Source: Mesorhabditis belari (taxonomy: Eukaryota; Nematoda; Chromadorea; Rhabditida; Rhabditidae). Taken from it: DNA of 64,000 nucleotides. The stretch lies in assembly GCA_958450365.1 (NCBI GenBank), contig CAUEEP010000928.1:1948001-2012000 (forward strand), written 5' to 3'. Numbering within the stretch: position 1 is the stretch's first letter; each line of letters opens with the position of its first letter. This document shows positions 11,575-23,302 of the stretch, piece by piece. A model generated the notes under the pieces. It worked only from the letters and a program-made list of their open reading frames with translations. It was not told where the DNA came from and ran no database searches. Position numbers and translations under genes: made by a program.

Positions 11575-11868
11575 TCGTACATTTGTACAATTGTAAAAGC
11601 GTACAAGCGTACAATCGTACAAAAGGACATCGTACAACCGTACAACCGTACAAAAGAACAGCGTACAATTGTACAATCGTACAAAAGAACAGCGTACAAT
11701 CGTACAATCCTACAATTGTACAAGCGTACAATCCTACAATTGTACAAGCGTACAATCCTACAATTGTACAAGCGTACAATCGTACAAAAGAACAGCGTAC
11801 AATCGTACAATCGTACAATCCTACAATCGTACAATCCTACAATTGTACAAGCGTACAATCGTACAAAG
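11575..11868. repeat. GTACAATC-type array
   Basis: Short units CGTACAATC, CTACAATTGTACAAG and CGTACAAAAGAACAG form a nested repeat of self-complementary GTAC/TTGTAC words. Confidence 0.9.
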
Positions 11869-12421
11869 GAAAAGAGACTATTTTGAATTGGAAAAAAAAA
11901 CTACAAGATTACATGCACATTTGATCATTTTTTTTTTTGCACAATTTAAGAAAACGGTTTTTTTTTTGAGAGCTATGCAAAAACTTGATGGAGTGCTTTA
12001 AAAAAAGGTTTTTTTGTATTTTTGTACATACTGCTTTAGATTCTTTAAAGCATTCCACAAGAAAATCACACAAAAAGCCAAGATACAGCTGACAATGCAG
12101 ATTTGAAGAGACTAGCCAAAAGAAAAAGGGGAAATTTTGGTACTAGCTGCTAGAAAAAGTACTTTTGAGGGGATTATTAGGGGAATTTTTGGCAAAAGGG
12201 AACAAATTTTGGGCACAAATGTAAACCCTGGCATGCACGGAGATGAGAAAACATGGGATTCGGGGAAATTTGGGGGAAATTTGAGGGAAATTTGAGGGAA
12301 ATTCGGGGGAAATTTGTGGGAAATTCGGGGAAAATTTCACCGCAAAATCTGGGTGTCAATTCGCATTGAAATTAGCATTTTTTAGAGACCTACATTACAT
12401 AAAACAATGAATGTTTAGCAT

Positions 12422-15400
12422 TTAACGCATGCTGTGCAATAGATTCAGCTTTGAGCGGGCTGTCCTTGGGGCACCGTTTTTCGAGAAAACATGCCAAAAG
12501 CGGAGCGTCTCATCACCGGCACCCGTCACAATCGCCTCACCATCCGGCGACATTGCCTGAAAATTTGAGATCATTAATTTGAGATCATTAATTTGAGATC
12601 ATTAATTTGAGATTATCAATTTGAGATCATCAATTTGAGATTATCAATTTGAGATCATTAATTTGAGATTATCAATTTGAGATCATCAATTTGAGATCAT
12701 CAATTTGAGATTATCAATTTGAGATCATTAATTTGAGATCATTAATTTGAGATCATCAATTTGAGATCATCAATCAATTCATCACAGAGCTATAAACGCA
12801 CTCTTTCTGGCATACTAGAATGCTTACTAGAATGCTTACTAGAATGCCTTTGTACAGATTAATGCTCTCAAAGCACTTACCAAATAGAGAACACGAAAGT
12901 TGTGACCAGTGAGTTTTGTGACCGGAGTCATACTTGGGTACTTCCAAATAATCACCTAAAATTGAAATTTCAAAATTTTGTTTTCATTACAATGCCCTCC
13001 AGGATCTCTATTTTCATTTCTAGAAATTTGATCTGATGAATGGGAGCTTGCAAAATGTTAGAGATCAAATTAGGGATCAAATTAGAGATCAAATTAGGGA
13101 TCAAATTTCGTACCTGATTGTACGAGTACCCGTGAGTGGAAACCAATTCGGATGAGTGCTTTGACCAGGCCACATTGCACACCTAAATATTATTGATTTA
13201 AGGATATTATTGATTTGATGATATTATTGATTTGAGGATATTATTGATCTGAGGATATTATTGATTTAAGGATATTATTGATCTGAGAATATTATTGATA
13301 TTAGATCTGAGAAATCTCAGAAATCTCAGAAATCTCAGAAATCATTTTCAATGAAAACCTACTTGACTTCCCGTGTCGATACATTGCATCGCCTGTCCGG
13401 TTAAAGTGTTCCAAAAACGAAGGCATCTGAAAAACGAATGGTTTTTCAGTCAAAGCTCTAGCCAGCTCACCGATCGGCCGTTCCACCACCACTCACGAGT
13501 AGCCCATGATGATGCGGTGACCAGGCTAACGCTTTCACCGCCGCGCTGTGCTCGGTGTACGTCTGAATTGAATTTTTGGCTAAAGAAAACTTCGATCTGG
13601 AACTCACAAGACTGAATTTCGGAATTCAAATTAGCAATTAGCAAGTTTTTTCCTCAAAATAGTATCAAGTATCAAGATCTTTCCTCTATTTTGCATTTCA
13701 TTTACATTTCATGTCAAAGCTCTAGCCAACTCACCGATCGGCCGTTCCACCACCACTCACGAGTTTAGCAATTAGCAAGATTTTCCTCAAAATAGTATCA
13801 AGTAGCAATCTTTCCTCTATTTTGCATTTCATTTGCATGCATTTCCCCACTCCAAATGACACTTAACGGGTTTCCCCCGTATGATTTATGACTCCGAGAA
13901 TCTCCGAGACTCGCAATTGCTCAACAGCAATTGCGCAACTCTTTCCCGTCACTAATTTGTCTCTAAAGATTGATGATAATGCTTATTTGAAGGTCATTTC
14001 ATTTTTAGGTTCGATAACTTTCGATTTTAATTTTAAAAATCCAAATTTTCAATACTGTAAGACTGTTTGTGCTTTTTCATTGTTGATGCTGGAGCCTAAG
14101 CTGGATGCTTAGAGCCTTAGAGCTGGATGCTGGAGCCTAGGCTGGATGCTGGAGCCTTAGAGCTGGATGCTGGAGCCTTAGAGCTGGATGCTGGAGCCTT
14201 AGAGCTGGATGCTGGAGCCTTAGAGCTGGATGCTGGAGCCTTAGAGCTGGATGCTGGAGCCTAGGCTGGATGCTGGAGCCTTAGAGCTGGATGCTGGAGC
14301 CTAGGCTGGATGCTTAGAGCCTTAGAGCTGGATGCTGGAGCCTTAGAGCTGGATGCTGGAGCCTTAGGCTGGATGCTTAGAGCCTTAGAGCTGGATGCTG
14401 GAGCCTAAGCTGGATGCTTAGAGCCTTCTTCAAATCTTCAAATCGAGACTTATTCTAGCGTCATTCAATCTCACATTATAGACTGTTCTTTTATAGACAC
14501 CGTTGACCCGAAATACTATCGGGTAAGAGTGGTGCCAATTGGTGTCTGTCTGGTTGACCCCTATTCACCTCTTTTTTGTCTTTCAACTGACCACAAGGGT
14601 GCCTCCTAGAGGCTCAAGGTGTCCCGGGGGTGACCTCAAATGTCCCGTTTCTCTTTTTCTCTCTTTGGTATCCTTTCCATAAACGAAAAACCATTCTTTC
14701 TACTCTAAACCCTCCAGAATCTGTCTTATCTTTTCTCTTTTTTCTTTTTTCTTGTCAACTCTTCAAAACCTAAGGAAATATTAGAGATTTTTAAAATTGA
14801 TAGATCTAGTTTATTGATTATTTATTAATTATTTATTGATTACTTTATTGATTATTTATTAATTATTTATTGATAAGGATTAAATGAAACTACAGTAACC
14901 CATTAGATTACTTTATTGATGAGGATTAAATGAAACAAAAGTAACCCATTAGATTACTTTATTGATAAGTATTAAATGAAACTACAGTAACCCATTAGAT
15001 TACTTTATTGATGAGGATTAAATGAAACAAAAGTAACCCATTAGATTACTTTATTGATAAGTATTAAATGAAACTACAGTAACCCATTAGATTACTTTAT
15101 TGATGAGGATTAAATGAAACTACAGTAACCCATTAGATTACTTTATTAGATCTAATCTAATATCCAATCTGATCCAATATCCATCTAATATCCATCTAAT
15201 ATCCATCTAATATCCATCTAATATCTAACTACTTTTATAGATCAAAAGTTTCTCTAGTTACTGTAAACTTTGAATGATCATAAATTCAAATCACCTGATA
15301 GGGTTCAGGACGTCTCAAATTCCAGACCAAAAGCTGATTATCATTCCCGCCTGAAGCCAAAAATTGACGATCTGGTGACCATTTAAGGCCACAAACCTAA

Positions 15401-18400
15401 AATACGATAAAAATAATTGCCCTTTTTAAAATCCCCCACCTCCTGACGATGTGAGGTCAACTTTCTGGTGGGTGCTGTGCTCGCCCGGAGATCACGCTGT
15501 AAAATCGAGCGATCCCGACTCCCCGAACAGATCAACTGATCGTTCCACGCGAGACAACCAACCTGAAATCATTTTGTATATTCTGGAAACTGTTCTGGAA
15601 GGCACACTATCGATTTACGATCTTTACTATTTATGATTTACTATTTACGATTTACGATTTACTAAACTCACCCTTGAGCTGTGCCCATCCAATTCGTGGA
15701 TTTTCTTTTGCGTGTGAACGTCCCAAATCTGAAAGATGGTGTTATAGATCAGCACAGATAGCTTCTGATCTTTATTTCTCTACCTGAGTGGCTCCCTTGT
15801 TTGTACCAACAGCGAGCAGGTCTCCTTTGTCGGCCCATTGCACCGAGGTCACCGAGTCGTTGTCCTGGGTGGAGAGATCGCAAAGCTTGATCACCTGAAA
15901 GATGAAAATAAGATGAAAATATTGAGCTAAAAAGTTTATTATAGTCTTTTCTGGATGTCACTTTATATTTTGCCTGAAATAGATTTTTGATTTGGTGAAA
16001 TTAGAGCTTGGTGGTCAACACCGGCAGAATCTTTGGCCCCATCGAGAGCTCACTTTTTACAGAAACTTATCGAAAATTCATTTATTATTCACTTATCTGG
16101 ATGTCACAGTATATTCTAGATTAATAATATTCTAGATTAATAATATTCTAGATTAATGAGATTCTAGATTAATAAGATTCTAGATTAATAATATTCTAGA
16201 TTAATAATATTCTAGATTAATAATATTCTAGATTAATAATATTCTAGATTAATAAGATTCTAGATTAATAAGATTCTAGATTAATAAGATTCTAGATTAA
16301 TAATATTCTAGATTAATAATATTCTAGATTAATAAGATTCTAGATTAATAATATTCTAGATTAATAATATTCTAGATTAATAATATTCTAGATTAATAAG
16401 ATTCTAGATTAATGAGATTCTAGATTAATAAGATTCTAGATTAATAATATTCTAGATTAATAATATTCTAGATTAATAATATTCTAGATTAATAAGATTC
16501 TAGATTAATTCTTGATTTTTTTTTTGTTTTAACACGTTGACGACAATGGCGTTTTTGCACAAACAATCGCATGGGACAACGTTGTTTTTTTCGACAAAAA
16601 ATGTCACCTGACATCAGGTGACAATGTCCCAGGCGAACGAATATGTGTCAGACAGCATCAGGTGACAATGTCGTCAACGTGTTAAAAGAGAAATCGTTTG
16701 AAACCTGGCTATTATTCGCGCTCCATAGATAAACACAAGTGTTCAGCCCGACGGAGAGCATATTCTGAGAAGACCAATCAACAAGATTTAAATAGAAATC
16801 ATCTTGCAACTCGGGAGCATCCAAAACCTAAAGATTGTTTGATAGATAAAGATGTCGATAGATAAGATAGATGCCATTCAGTCGGTTTAATTACCCAACT
16901 CAGCTCAAGTACTCAATTTTCTAATTAATCTAAAATCTTCGAATCTCTACAGCTACTGTGCGTTCCAGGATTGCTAAAAACTTACTTTATACGGATTTTT
17001 TGGCACTTTTCTTTGTGGTTTCTTTGGGCTTCTCAATAAGCGTTTACTATCCTCTGATAAAGGTCCCGATAAAATGCCACCATAAAGCTGAGATGTAGAC
17101 GCGTCACCGTATCTGTAAATTGGATTGGATTGGATTGACTAGTACTTTAGAGTACTTTAGAGTACTTTAGACCGTACTTGATCCCTCAAGTACTCCCTAA
17201 AATGTGCCCCAACTACCGTACCCTGTCCCAATTTATTTTTTGTTGAAAATCGAAAATCTAAGTAATCGAAATTCTGTCGTGATATCCAACTAAGAAATTC
17301 GAATCCTTTTTATTGCACAAACTTTGTCGGCGTCTGTTGTTTAAGGCCGAAAGCGAAGAGATTTCTGGATGGGCTGTCTCTCGGACGATCCCCAGGCATC
17401 ACAATATCATCTCCATACGAAAGACATTGCTAAAAAAGGATTTGAATGCATCGAATGCATCGATTCCTTTCTCCTCACCCTAACATCATCGATATTATCA
17501 CCGAGCAACTCATTCCTTAACAATGCTCGATGCACGAGTTGTTCTTGTCTCGGCTCTTCCGCATTTCCCGGTGGTGGAGCCGAGTTCGAACTGTAGCCTG
17601 AAAGTTGAGCTGTTCAATTGAGCTGTTCAATTGAGCTGTTCAATTGAGCTGTTCAATTGAGCTGTTCAATTGAGCTGTTCAATTGAGCTGTTCAATTGAG
17701 CTGTTCAATTGAGCTGTTCAATTGAGCTGTTCAATTGAGCTGTTCAATTGAGCTGTTCAATTGAGCTGTTCAATTGAGCTGTTCAATTGAGCTGTTCAAT
17801 TGAGCTGTTCAATTGAGCTGTCCAAAACCAATCCAATCTAAACCCAAGACAAACCTTGATACTGTGAATAGTGATGACTTGTACGCGGAGTCGGCGTATG
17901 CGGTGATGATTGTGCATAAGGCCGCTTGAAAGTATTCGGTGTTTCTTGATCAGCTGGTACTGGCACTAAAAGAATAAACATAATTAAAAGTAAGTAATAA
18001 TTTAATAATTATGGATGTCATCCTTTAATAATTGAGTGTTAAGCTCTTTGTAAAAATTTTAAAAAAATAAATTCTCAGACTCTCCAAGAAAAAAAAAATT
18101 GAAAATTTTTTCTTTTATCTATTCTCCAATTTTGAGACACTTTTTGGATACTGTGCATTCCAGAATAACGACTTTTTTTAGAAATGCTAAATTCCGACTT
18201 ATTGCTCACCTGGAATTGCGGAGAACCTTGCTTGCAGGTCGGCTGTTGGTTGTCGGAGTGGAATATAGCGATCCCCATAGTCGTGCCGCTTTGTCGGTGA
18301 GACATGAGGGGAATTTGTCTAAATTTGAGCATAATAAATCATAATAAAAGCTAAAAGTTAACTTTTTATTTATAGAGGACTCTAATTTAGTGAGAATTCA

Positions 18401-18975
18401 GAAAATTCATTAAAATTTGTCAAAATTCGTCAAAATTCATCCAAAATTCGTCAAAATTCGTCAAAATTCATCCAAATTTCATCAAAATTCATCCAAAATT
18501 CGTCAAAATTCGTCAAAATTCATCAAAATTCGTCAAAATTCATCAAAATTCATCAAAATTCATCAAAATTCTTTAAAATTCGTCAAAATTCTTTAGAATT
18601 CATCCAAAATTCGTCAAAATTCATCCAAAATTCGTCAAAATTCGTCAAAATTCATCAAAATTCGTCAAAACTCTTTAAAATTCTTTAAAATTCATCCAAA
18701 ATTCGTCAAAATTCATCAAAATTCATCAAAATTCATCAAAATTCATCCAAAATTCGTCAAAATCGAAACCGAATCGATTTTTCGCGATTCGTTAAATATT
18801 TTTCGAACTTTTTAAAAGAAAACTTTCAAATTGGAACGCAGTTTAGTTGTTGCTTTGATTTCCAAACCGGTTAAATATTTTTCAAACTTACCGGTGTAAT
18901 TAATTTGACTGGTGATAGGGTGGCGATCACGTTTTGCCCCAAAATCCGCCGATCGAATTCCGCTGCTGAACTCAT
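12422..18975 (-). CDS. fzr-1: FZR-1/Cdh1, WD40 activator of the anaphase-promoting complex
   Basis: Sixteen minus-strand exons give 536 codons with stop: 18975-18892, 18318-18210, 17965-17855, 17597-17479, 17429-17323, 17112-16986, 16827-16705, 15894-15784, 15728-15672, 15562-15440, 15396-15295, 13562-13471, 13426-13363, 13182-13114, 12955-12881, 12556-12422. The C-box that docks on the APC/C reads DRYIPLR (44-50). [15 protein letters not shown] leads into [18 protein letters not shown] (from 220), the hallmark start of the Cdc20/Cdh1 propeller. Further blades carry [51 protein letters not shown] and [14 protein letters not shown]. The protein selects D-box and KEN substrates for ubiquitination in late mitosis and G1. 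ALLRNELLG fits Fzr rather than Cdc20. The last residues are SMR, where the usual C-terminal IR tail would be. Introns carry private tandem arrays. Confidence 0.97.
12560..12772. repeat. 14-bp array in fzr-1 last intron
   Basis: About 15 units of TTTGAGATCATTAA, with TATC and CATC variants. Confidence 0.95.
13190..13335. repeat. ATATTATTGATTTGAGG array, fzr-1 intron
   Basis: About seven 17-bp units followed by four AGAAATCTC units fill the intron between exons 13426-13363 and 13182-13114. Confidence 0.9.
13713..13843 (-). other. Duplicated 3' half of an fzr-1 exon inside the upstream intron
   Basis: Positions 13713-13764 repeat 13449-13500 with one mismatch. That copies the last 30 bases of the exon that ends ..GGGTADR, its GTGAGC donor site and the start of the next intron. 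The following 13765-13843 repeats 13631-13709 (ATTAGCAAG..TTTGCATTTCATTT). It is a tandem duplication of part of the gene with its middle deleted. Without the exon start or its acceptor it cannot act as a full exon. Confidence 0.9.
14095..14428. repeat. 20-bp array in fzr-1 intron
   Basis: About 17 units of AGCTGGATGCTGGAGCCTTA, with shorter CCTAGGCTGG units. Confidence 0.95.
14800..15235. repeat. ~47-bp higher-order array plus ATCTAATATCC units
   Basis: About six copies of a unit with TTTATTGATGAGGATTAAAT, GAAACTACAGTAACCCATTA and GATTAC, followed by ATCTAATATCC repeats. It lies in the same fzr-1 intron as the 20-bp array. Confidence 0.9.
16110..16509. repeat. 16-bp array ATTCTAGATTAATAAT
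   Basis: About 25 copies alternate between TAATATTC and TAAGATTC variants. It is in fzr-1 intron 7, directly after a CTGGATGTCACAG site. Confidence 0.97.
16529..16687. mobile_element. Fold-back element in fzr-1 intron
   Basis: TTTTAACACGTTGACGACAATG at the left end is inverted at the right end. The inner CACCTGACATCAGGTGACA is itself a palindrome. Confidence 0.8.
16883..16968. repeat. Two-box module (18-bp box + CTGGANNKCACA)
   Basis: CGGTTTAATTACCCAACT at 16883-16900 (box on the minus strand) is followed by CTGTGCGTTCCAG at 16956-16968 (minus orientation). It lies in an fzr-1 intron. Confidence 0.65.
17604..17821. repeat. 13-bp array TTGAGCTGTTCAA
   Basis: About 17 nearly identical copies. 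The unit is itself a palindrome (TTGA/TCAA ends). It lies in fzr-1 intron 3. Confidence 0.97.
18405..18765. repeat. 10-11 bp array TTCRTCAAAA in fzr-1 intron 1
   Basis: About 34 units of TTCATCAAAA, TTCGTCAAAA, TTCATCCAAAA and TTCTTTAAAA. Confidence 0.95.
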
Positions 18976-20063
18976 GACACACACACACACACACACAAAG
19001 AATCACCACTAAAAAGGTTTTGTCATTTTAATTTATGATTAAGACATTAAGAAGCGAAAGAGAAAGAGAAAGAGAAAAAACAAAAAACAAAAAAAAAAAC
19101 AAAAAACAAATCCCAACTCTTCATTCACTAGCAAATAAATCTCGTACCAAGAACTTTTGGTCAACTTTTGGTCAACTTTTGGTCAACTTCAAGGGCGAAT
19201 TTTTCGAAATTCTTCAAGAATTGAGTATTCTGGATGTCACAGAAGTTGAAAATTTTCATTTGATTTGATTGATTTGATTTGAGGAAAACGATGAGATCAA
19301 TCTCGATAAATTCAAATAAAATGACAATCATTCATGAGGAATTCCATGAGGAAACTGCCAAAAATTCCATGAGGAAACTGCCAAAAATTGCATGAGTTCC
19401 AAAAATTCCAGGAAACTGTCAAAAAATTTACTTTTAAATGTGCACGTGTGGCTGACTGGTTAAGTGTCTTTTATCTTAATCGGAAGGTCGAGGGTTCGAA
19501 CCCCACATGCGACATGGTCACCCCCTTCGGATTTCCTTTCCCTTCGGGTTGAGAGGTTTTCTGGAGGGCAGTCTGGTGGTTGTGGCCCCAGTTCTTTAAA
19601 GTGACAAGCCACTCCTTCATCGTCATCTTCCCTTCACCACCAAAAAAGCTATTTAGTTCCCCATTGAGCTTAGGGTTAGGGAGCCGTCTGTCATGACGTG
19701 GGTTAAGTTAAGATATAGCCTAGTATTGTGTGTGTCGTTGTATTGTGATTGATATATTTCGTGTATGCGATAAATTCACCACTGGTAGCCCCAGTCGGTA
19801 TTTTTTAAATGATTTCCCTTTTTTTTTGACTTATAAAACTTTTAAAATCGAAAATCTAGAAGGCAGAAAAGCATTTGGTGAAAAGAAAATACTCTGAAAA
19901 TCGATATTGAAAAAAATTGGGAATAAGAAAATGAAAAATGACTAGATTTTTGACCACTAGAAAATGTTCATTCAATAAAGATTTTAAGCGGATTGGGCAA
20001 ATTGGAAAACACGATAGGATTTGACAAGGTTTCAAGCAATTCCAAGACTGTTTGTGGTCACCC
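18976..20063. other. Region upstream of fzr-1
   Basis: A CA repeat lies directly upstream of the fzr-1 ATG. A GAAAGA-rich stretch follows (19050-19100), then a CTGGATGTCACAG site (19230-19242) and the SINE-like unit at 19437-19805. I see no protein-coding exon. Confidence 0.6.
19437..19805 (+). mobile_element. tRNA-headed SINE-like sequence
   Basis: The head (19439-19514) has an A-box-like TGGCTGACTGG and a perfect B-box GGTTCGAACCCC with an acceptor-like end. The middle cannot fold into a good anticodon arm. About 290 bp of unrelated, moderately GC-rich sequence follows. That pattern fits a tRNA-derived SINE better than a working tRNA gene. No second full copy is seen in this window. Confidence 0.5.
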
Positions 20064-20465
20064 CAAACGAGTTCGAGACTATATAATGATAATAAAAAAG
20101 ATATTCAGCTAAATGATTGAATCAAATGTGCAAGCTGGAAATCATTTGTACTATTGGCTATGAAAAAGTGATAAAAAACAGAGTTCCTACCAACCAACCC
20201 ACCCCAAGCGAGTTCGAGACTATATCATGACAATAATAAAGATATTCAGCTAAATGATTGAATCAAATATGCAAGCTGGAAATCATTTAGACTATTGGCT
20301 ATGAAAAAGTGATAAAAAACAGAGTTCCTACCAACCAACCCACCCCAAACGAGTTCGAGACTATATAATAACAATAATAAAGATATTCAGCTAAATGATT
20401 GAATCAAATGTGCAAGCTGGAAGTCATTTAGACTATTGGCTATGAAAAAGTGAAAAAAAATAGAT
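20064..20465. repeat. Three tandem copies of a ~140-bp unit
   Basis: Each unit runs from ACGAGTTCGAGACTATATAA through GATATTCAGCTAAATGATTG to GAGTTCCTACCAACCAACCC and they differ at only a few sites. Part of the unit (TTCAGCTAAATGATTGA) recalls the dispersed repeat at 4545-5150. Confidence 0.95.
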
Positions 20466-20469
20466 TTCT

Positions 20470-21529
20470 ACTGCAGTTGGAAATCGGGTTGGCCTGGATC
20501 CAGGTGGATTTAGTGCTTCAGACACTTCAAAAATAAAAACCTTCCCCAAAAAGCGCCATCCTGTCACTCATCGCACTCATTAGCAGTTCGCAGGGCAATC
20601 ATTTCTTCAATAAGTGGCACCCCAATGCAAGACGCAATAGATATGGGATAGATATGGCTTTGTCGGTGATCGCTATCCACCAATTGCCCGATGCAAAGGT
20701 CGATCTGGAGCGCACGCAGCGTAAAGAGAGAAGGAAAATCGATCGCCATCGCAAAAAGGGAGAGGGGAGGGTTGGGGGGAGACGCGACGCAGCCAGCTCT
20801 CTCCTTTCCTCTCTTACAACGAACATGTGAGCACGGCCACGCCTCTTTTTTTCGTCTCTCCAATGGCTAGGGAGAGAGTCAGAGAGGTGAAAGAATGAAA
20901 AGAAGAGAGAAAATCGATAGACAAACCGAGCGCGGTGGACCCTCTCGTCTCTACCTCTCCTCCAGCTCTACCTCTCCTCCAACTGAATGATCTCTCAAAT
21001 TCCTCAAATCACGAATTTCGATCATGCAAATTAGCTTGTGACTTCCAGGAAACCTGTTTTTATAGTCAAATAAAGGAATTAATTTTGAAAACCGTGATTT
21101 TAAGTCTTGAACTCGATGCGTCACTTGTAAGGTAAACAGAAATTTTGAAAGAATGAAAGAAAGGTTTTTTTCTAATAGTTTAACACATTTTCCTGTAATC
21201 CAGATTAGCCAAAAATAATTGAATTTCAAGAAATCAAGCTAAGGATGAGAAAAAAAAGGCAAGAATTGTAAACAGCTTAAAATAAAAAATAAAATTTGCA
21301 AAATTTTCTTATTTTTTTTGATTGAAGAAGCTTTTGTGCTATCCAAATTAACTAAAATTGAGAAAAGAAAAGGCTTTTTGGCTTAAAAGGCTTTTTTTTG
21401 ATTGAATTTGAAAATTCTTGGATTTGAAGCCTTGAAAGACTTCAAGAATATTCATTTAAAAATAAAATTTACAAAAAACAAAAATTTTTATTTTTATTTA
21501 AATAAACTTAAAGGACTCTTTAAGTTTTC
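20470..21529. other. Spacer with a GC- and GAGA-rich block
   Basis: 20520-20965 is richer in GC than its surroundings, with purine (GGGAGAGGGGAGG) and pyrimidine (CTCTCTCCTTTCCTCTC) runs, and holds CTGGAGCGCAC at 20705. It could be a promoter or an untranslated exon for fzr-1. I see no coding exon or signal that proves either. The remainder is AT-rich. Confidence 0.3.
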
Positions 21530-21731
21530 GAATCACGCCAGAAGAACTCGTAGTCACAACTTTCAGATTACCCCCGTTTCAAAGCTTTCATAACCGCCAA
21601 CTGTATCATTCTTTTGCTTGTCGTGTTCCTCGTATTTGGAATAAGTTACCTTGTGATATTTTTTCGTCTCTGAACTATTTTAAATCCTCAATATATAAGC
21701 TCGATCTTGTAGCTCTGTCAATTTTAAATTA
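21530..21731 (+). pseudogene. 5'-truncated LINE fragment (reverse transcriptase C-terminus)
   Basis: Plus-strand translation gives ARRTRSHNFQITPVSKLS and, after a one-base frame change, HNRQLYHSFACRVPRIWNKL with PCDIFSSLNYFKSS behind it. The order R.TRS, SF..R, WNKLP, FK is typical of the last part of CR1/Jockey-like non-LTR polyproteins. It ends at TAG near 21731. The rest of the element is missing. Confidence 0.65.
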
Positions 21732-21857
21732 GTTTTTAATGTCATATATACACGTGTCTAATTGTCGTTGTGTTTGTATATCAATTATCTTTCTTCGTCT
21801 ACGCTGTTCAATCTGTTTGCATTGTCACTTTTCCTTGTCGGATAAAGTATATATATG

Positions 21858-22098
21858 TTGTGTCCGATTTAGATTTCCGTCCGATTTAGATTGAACTTAT
21901 CGCGGACGTCCGATTTAGATTCAATCTAAATCTTACATGGATTGAACAATAATATAAACATGCTTAATATATGTTCTTAAGAGTTTTCTGTAGTTTTCTG
22001 CATTTTTCAAAGGTCTTTTATTGATTACAGTCTATATCGGACGTCCGCGATAAGTTCAAACTAAATCGGACGGAAATCTAAATCGGACACAACATATA
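21858..22098. mobile_element. Fold-back element with GTCCGATTTAGATT arms
   Basis: Left arm TGTTGTGTCCGATTTAGATT through TCGCGGACGTCCGAT (21858-21910). The right arm (22040-22098) is the inverse copy. No ORF. Confidence 0.85.
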
Positions 22099-22195
22099 CA
22101 AAGACTTCAAGAATATTCATTTAAAAATAAAATTTACAAAAAAATGCTATCAAATTTAAATGACAGCTAGAAAACAAAGAAAATATAAGTGCTCT

Positions 22196-22271
22196 TTCTT
22201 TCTTTCTTTCTTTTCTTTTCTTTTCTTTCTTTCTTTCTTTTCTTTTCTTTTCTTTTCTTTCTTTCTTTCTA
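22196..22271. repeat. CTTT microsatellite
   Basis: TTTC/CTTTT units form a pure pyrimidine strand. Confidence 0.95.
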
Positions 22272-23302
22272 TCAGTGTTCTTTCTAAAATCAATCATTTT
22301 CTGTTCTCTTTGTATTGCAGAGGAAAGATAAGCGATATTAACAGAACCACTCGTTCGACTTCGAAAGTCCACTCATTTTCAGCTCGTTGTCCAGTCCAGC
22401 TCGTTGACACAAAGAAAATAGTAAAATAGAAAGAGTATATAGTGATGCTGGAAGGCACAGATGGGAAAGAAGAAAGAAAGAAGAAAGAAGAATCAGTGAT
22501 TGCAGGGAGATAAGGGGAAATACTAGTCTGAGTGGGGTCTGGGTTGAGTTTCAAGGCTGCCTACGATTTTGGATACATTTCTCAAAAAAATCTGATAAAA
22601 AATCAGTTTTTCTTTCAATCTGGATAGCACGAGAACTAAAGCAATCAAGAGAATTAGTGAATTGTTTAATAAAAAGATACAAAAAAATCTGGGTCCACCG
22701 TAGCAGTTCCACTTTTACGAAATCGATATTTTAACGAAATCAATATATTTTAAATTCATAAATCAACGCTGTGCTATCCAGGATTTCTATTAAATACCAA
22801 ATTTTACATTCAAATTCATTTCATATGCAAATTTTTGCGGCAAAACAGTAGAGAAATTTGAATTTTATAAAATCAACTTTTAAAATCAACTGAAAGCAAA
22901 AAAATCGATATCGTGCATTCCAGGAATTCGAAAATAGGTCACAAGGGGATCGACTTCTGGTCGAGAAACGAAAAAAAGTCAAAGAGAGAAGAGATTTCTC
23001 TATTTGTAAGCCCCCAAACAGACCCCAACCCCAGCCGCAGCCCCAACCGCACCTATTTGCTCTCTCTCATCCTCAGTCCATTCCTTTCTTCTCTACCCCG
23101 ACTCAAATTAATCAGTTGTAAAAAGTAAAAAAGTAAAAGAGAAAAAAGAAAAAGAAAAATGAAAAAAGAAAACTGAGAGTTTAATCGAATTGATTGAGAA
23201 AAATTGAAAATTAAAGAAATTAATGAATGAATTAAAGAAATTAACTTTTTATTCAATGAGCTTTGATTCAGAGATAAATGAAAGAGATAAATGTTGAAAG
23301 GT
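22272..23302. other. Spacer downstream of the CHK-like gene
   Basis: AT-rich sequence with CTGGANNKCACA sites at 22448, 22769 (reverse) and 22912 (reverse). No exon or element is recognised. Confidence 0.6.

Larger units (their letters stand above)
9945..12421. other. Spacer between the lectin gene and fzr-1
   Basis: It holds the dispersed repeat (10160-10440), a fold-back element, two tandem arrays and a G-rich tract with a GGAAATTTGAGGG unit (about 12240-12335). No coding exon is recognised. Confidence 0.7.

Noticed and set aside
20564..20863. 99-aa minus-strand frame starting MERRKKEAWPC
   Set aside because: Composition follows the GA/CT-rich block; no splice sites or homology recognised.
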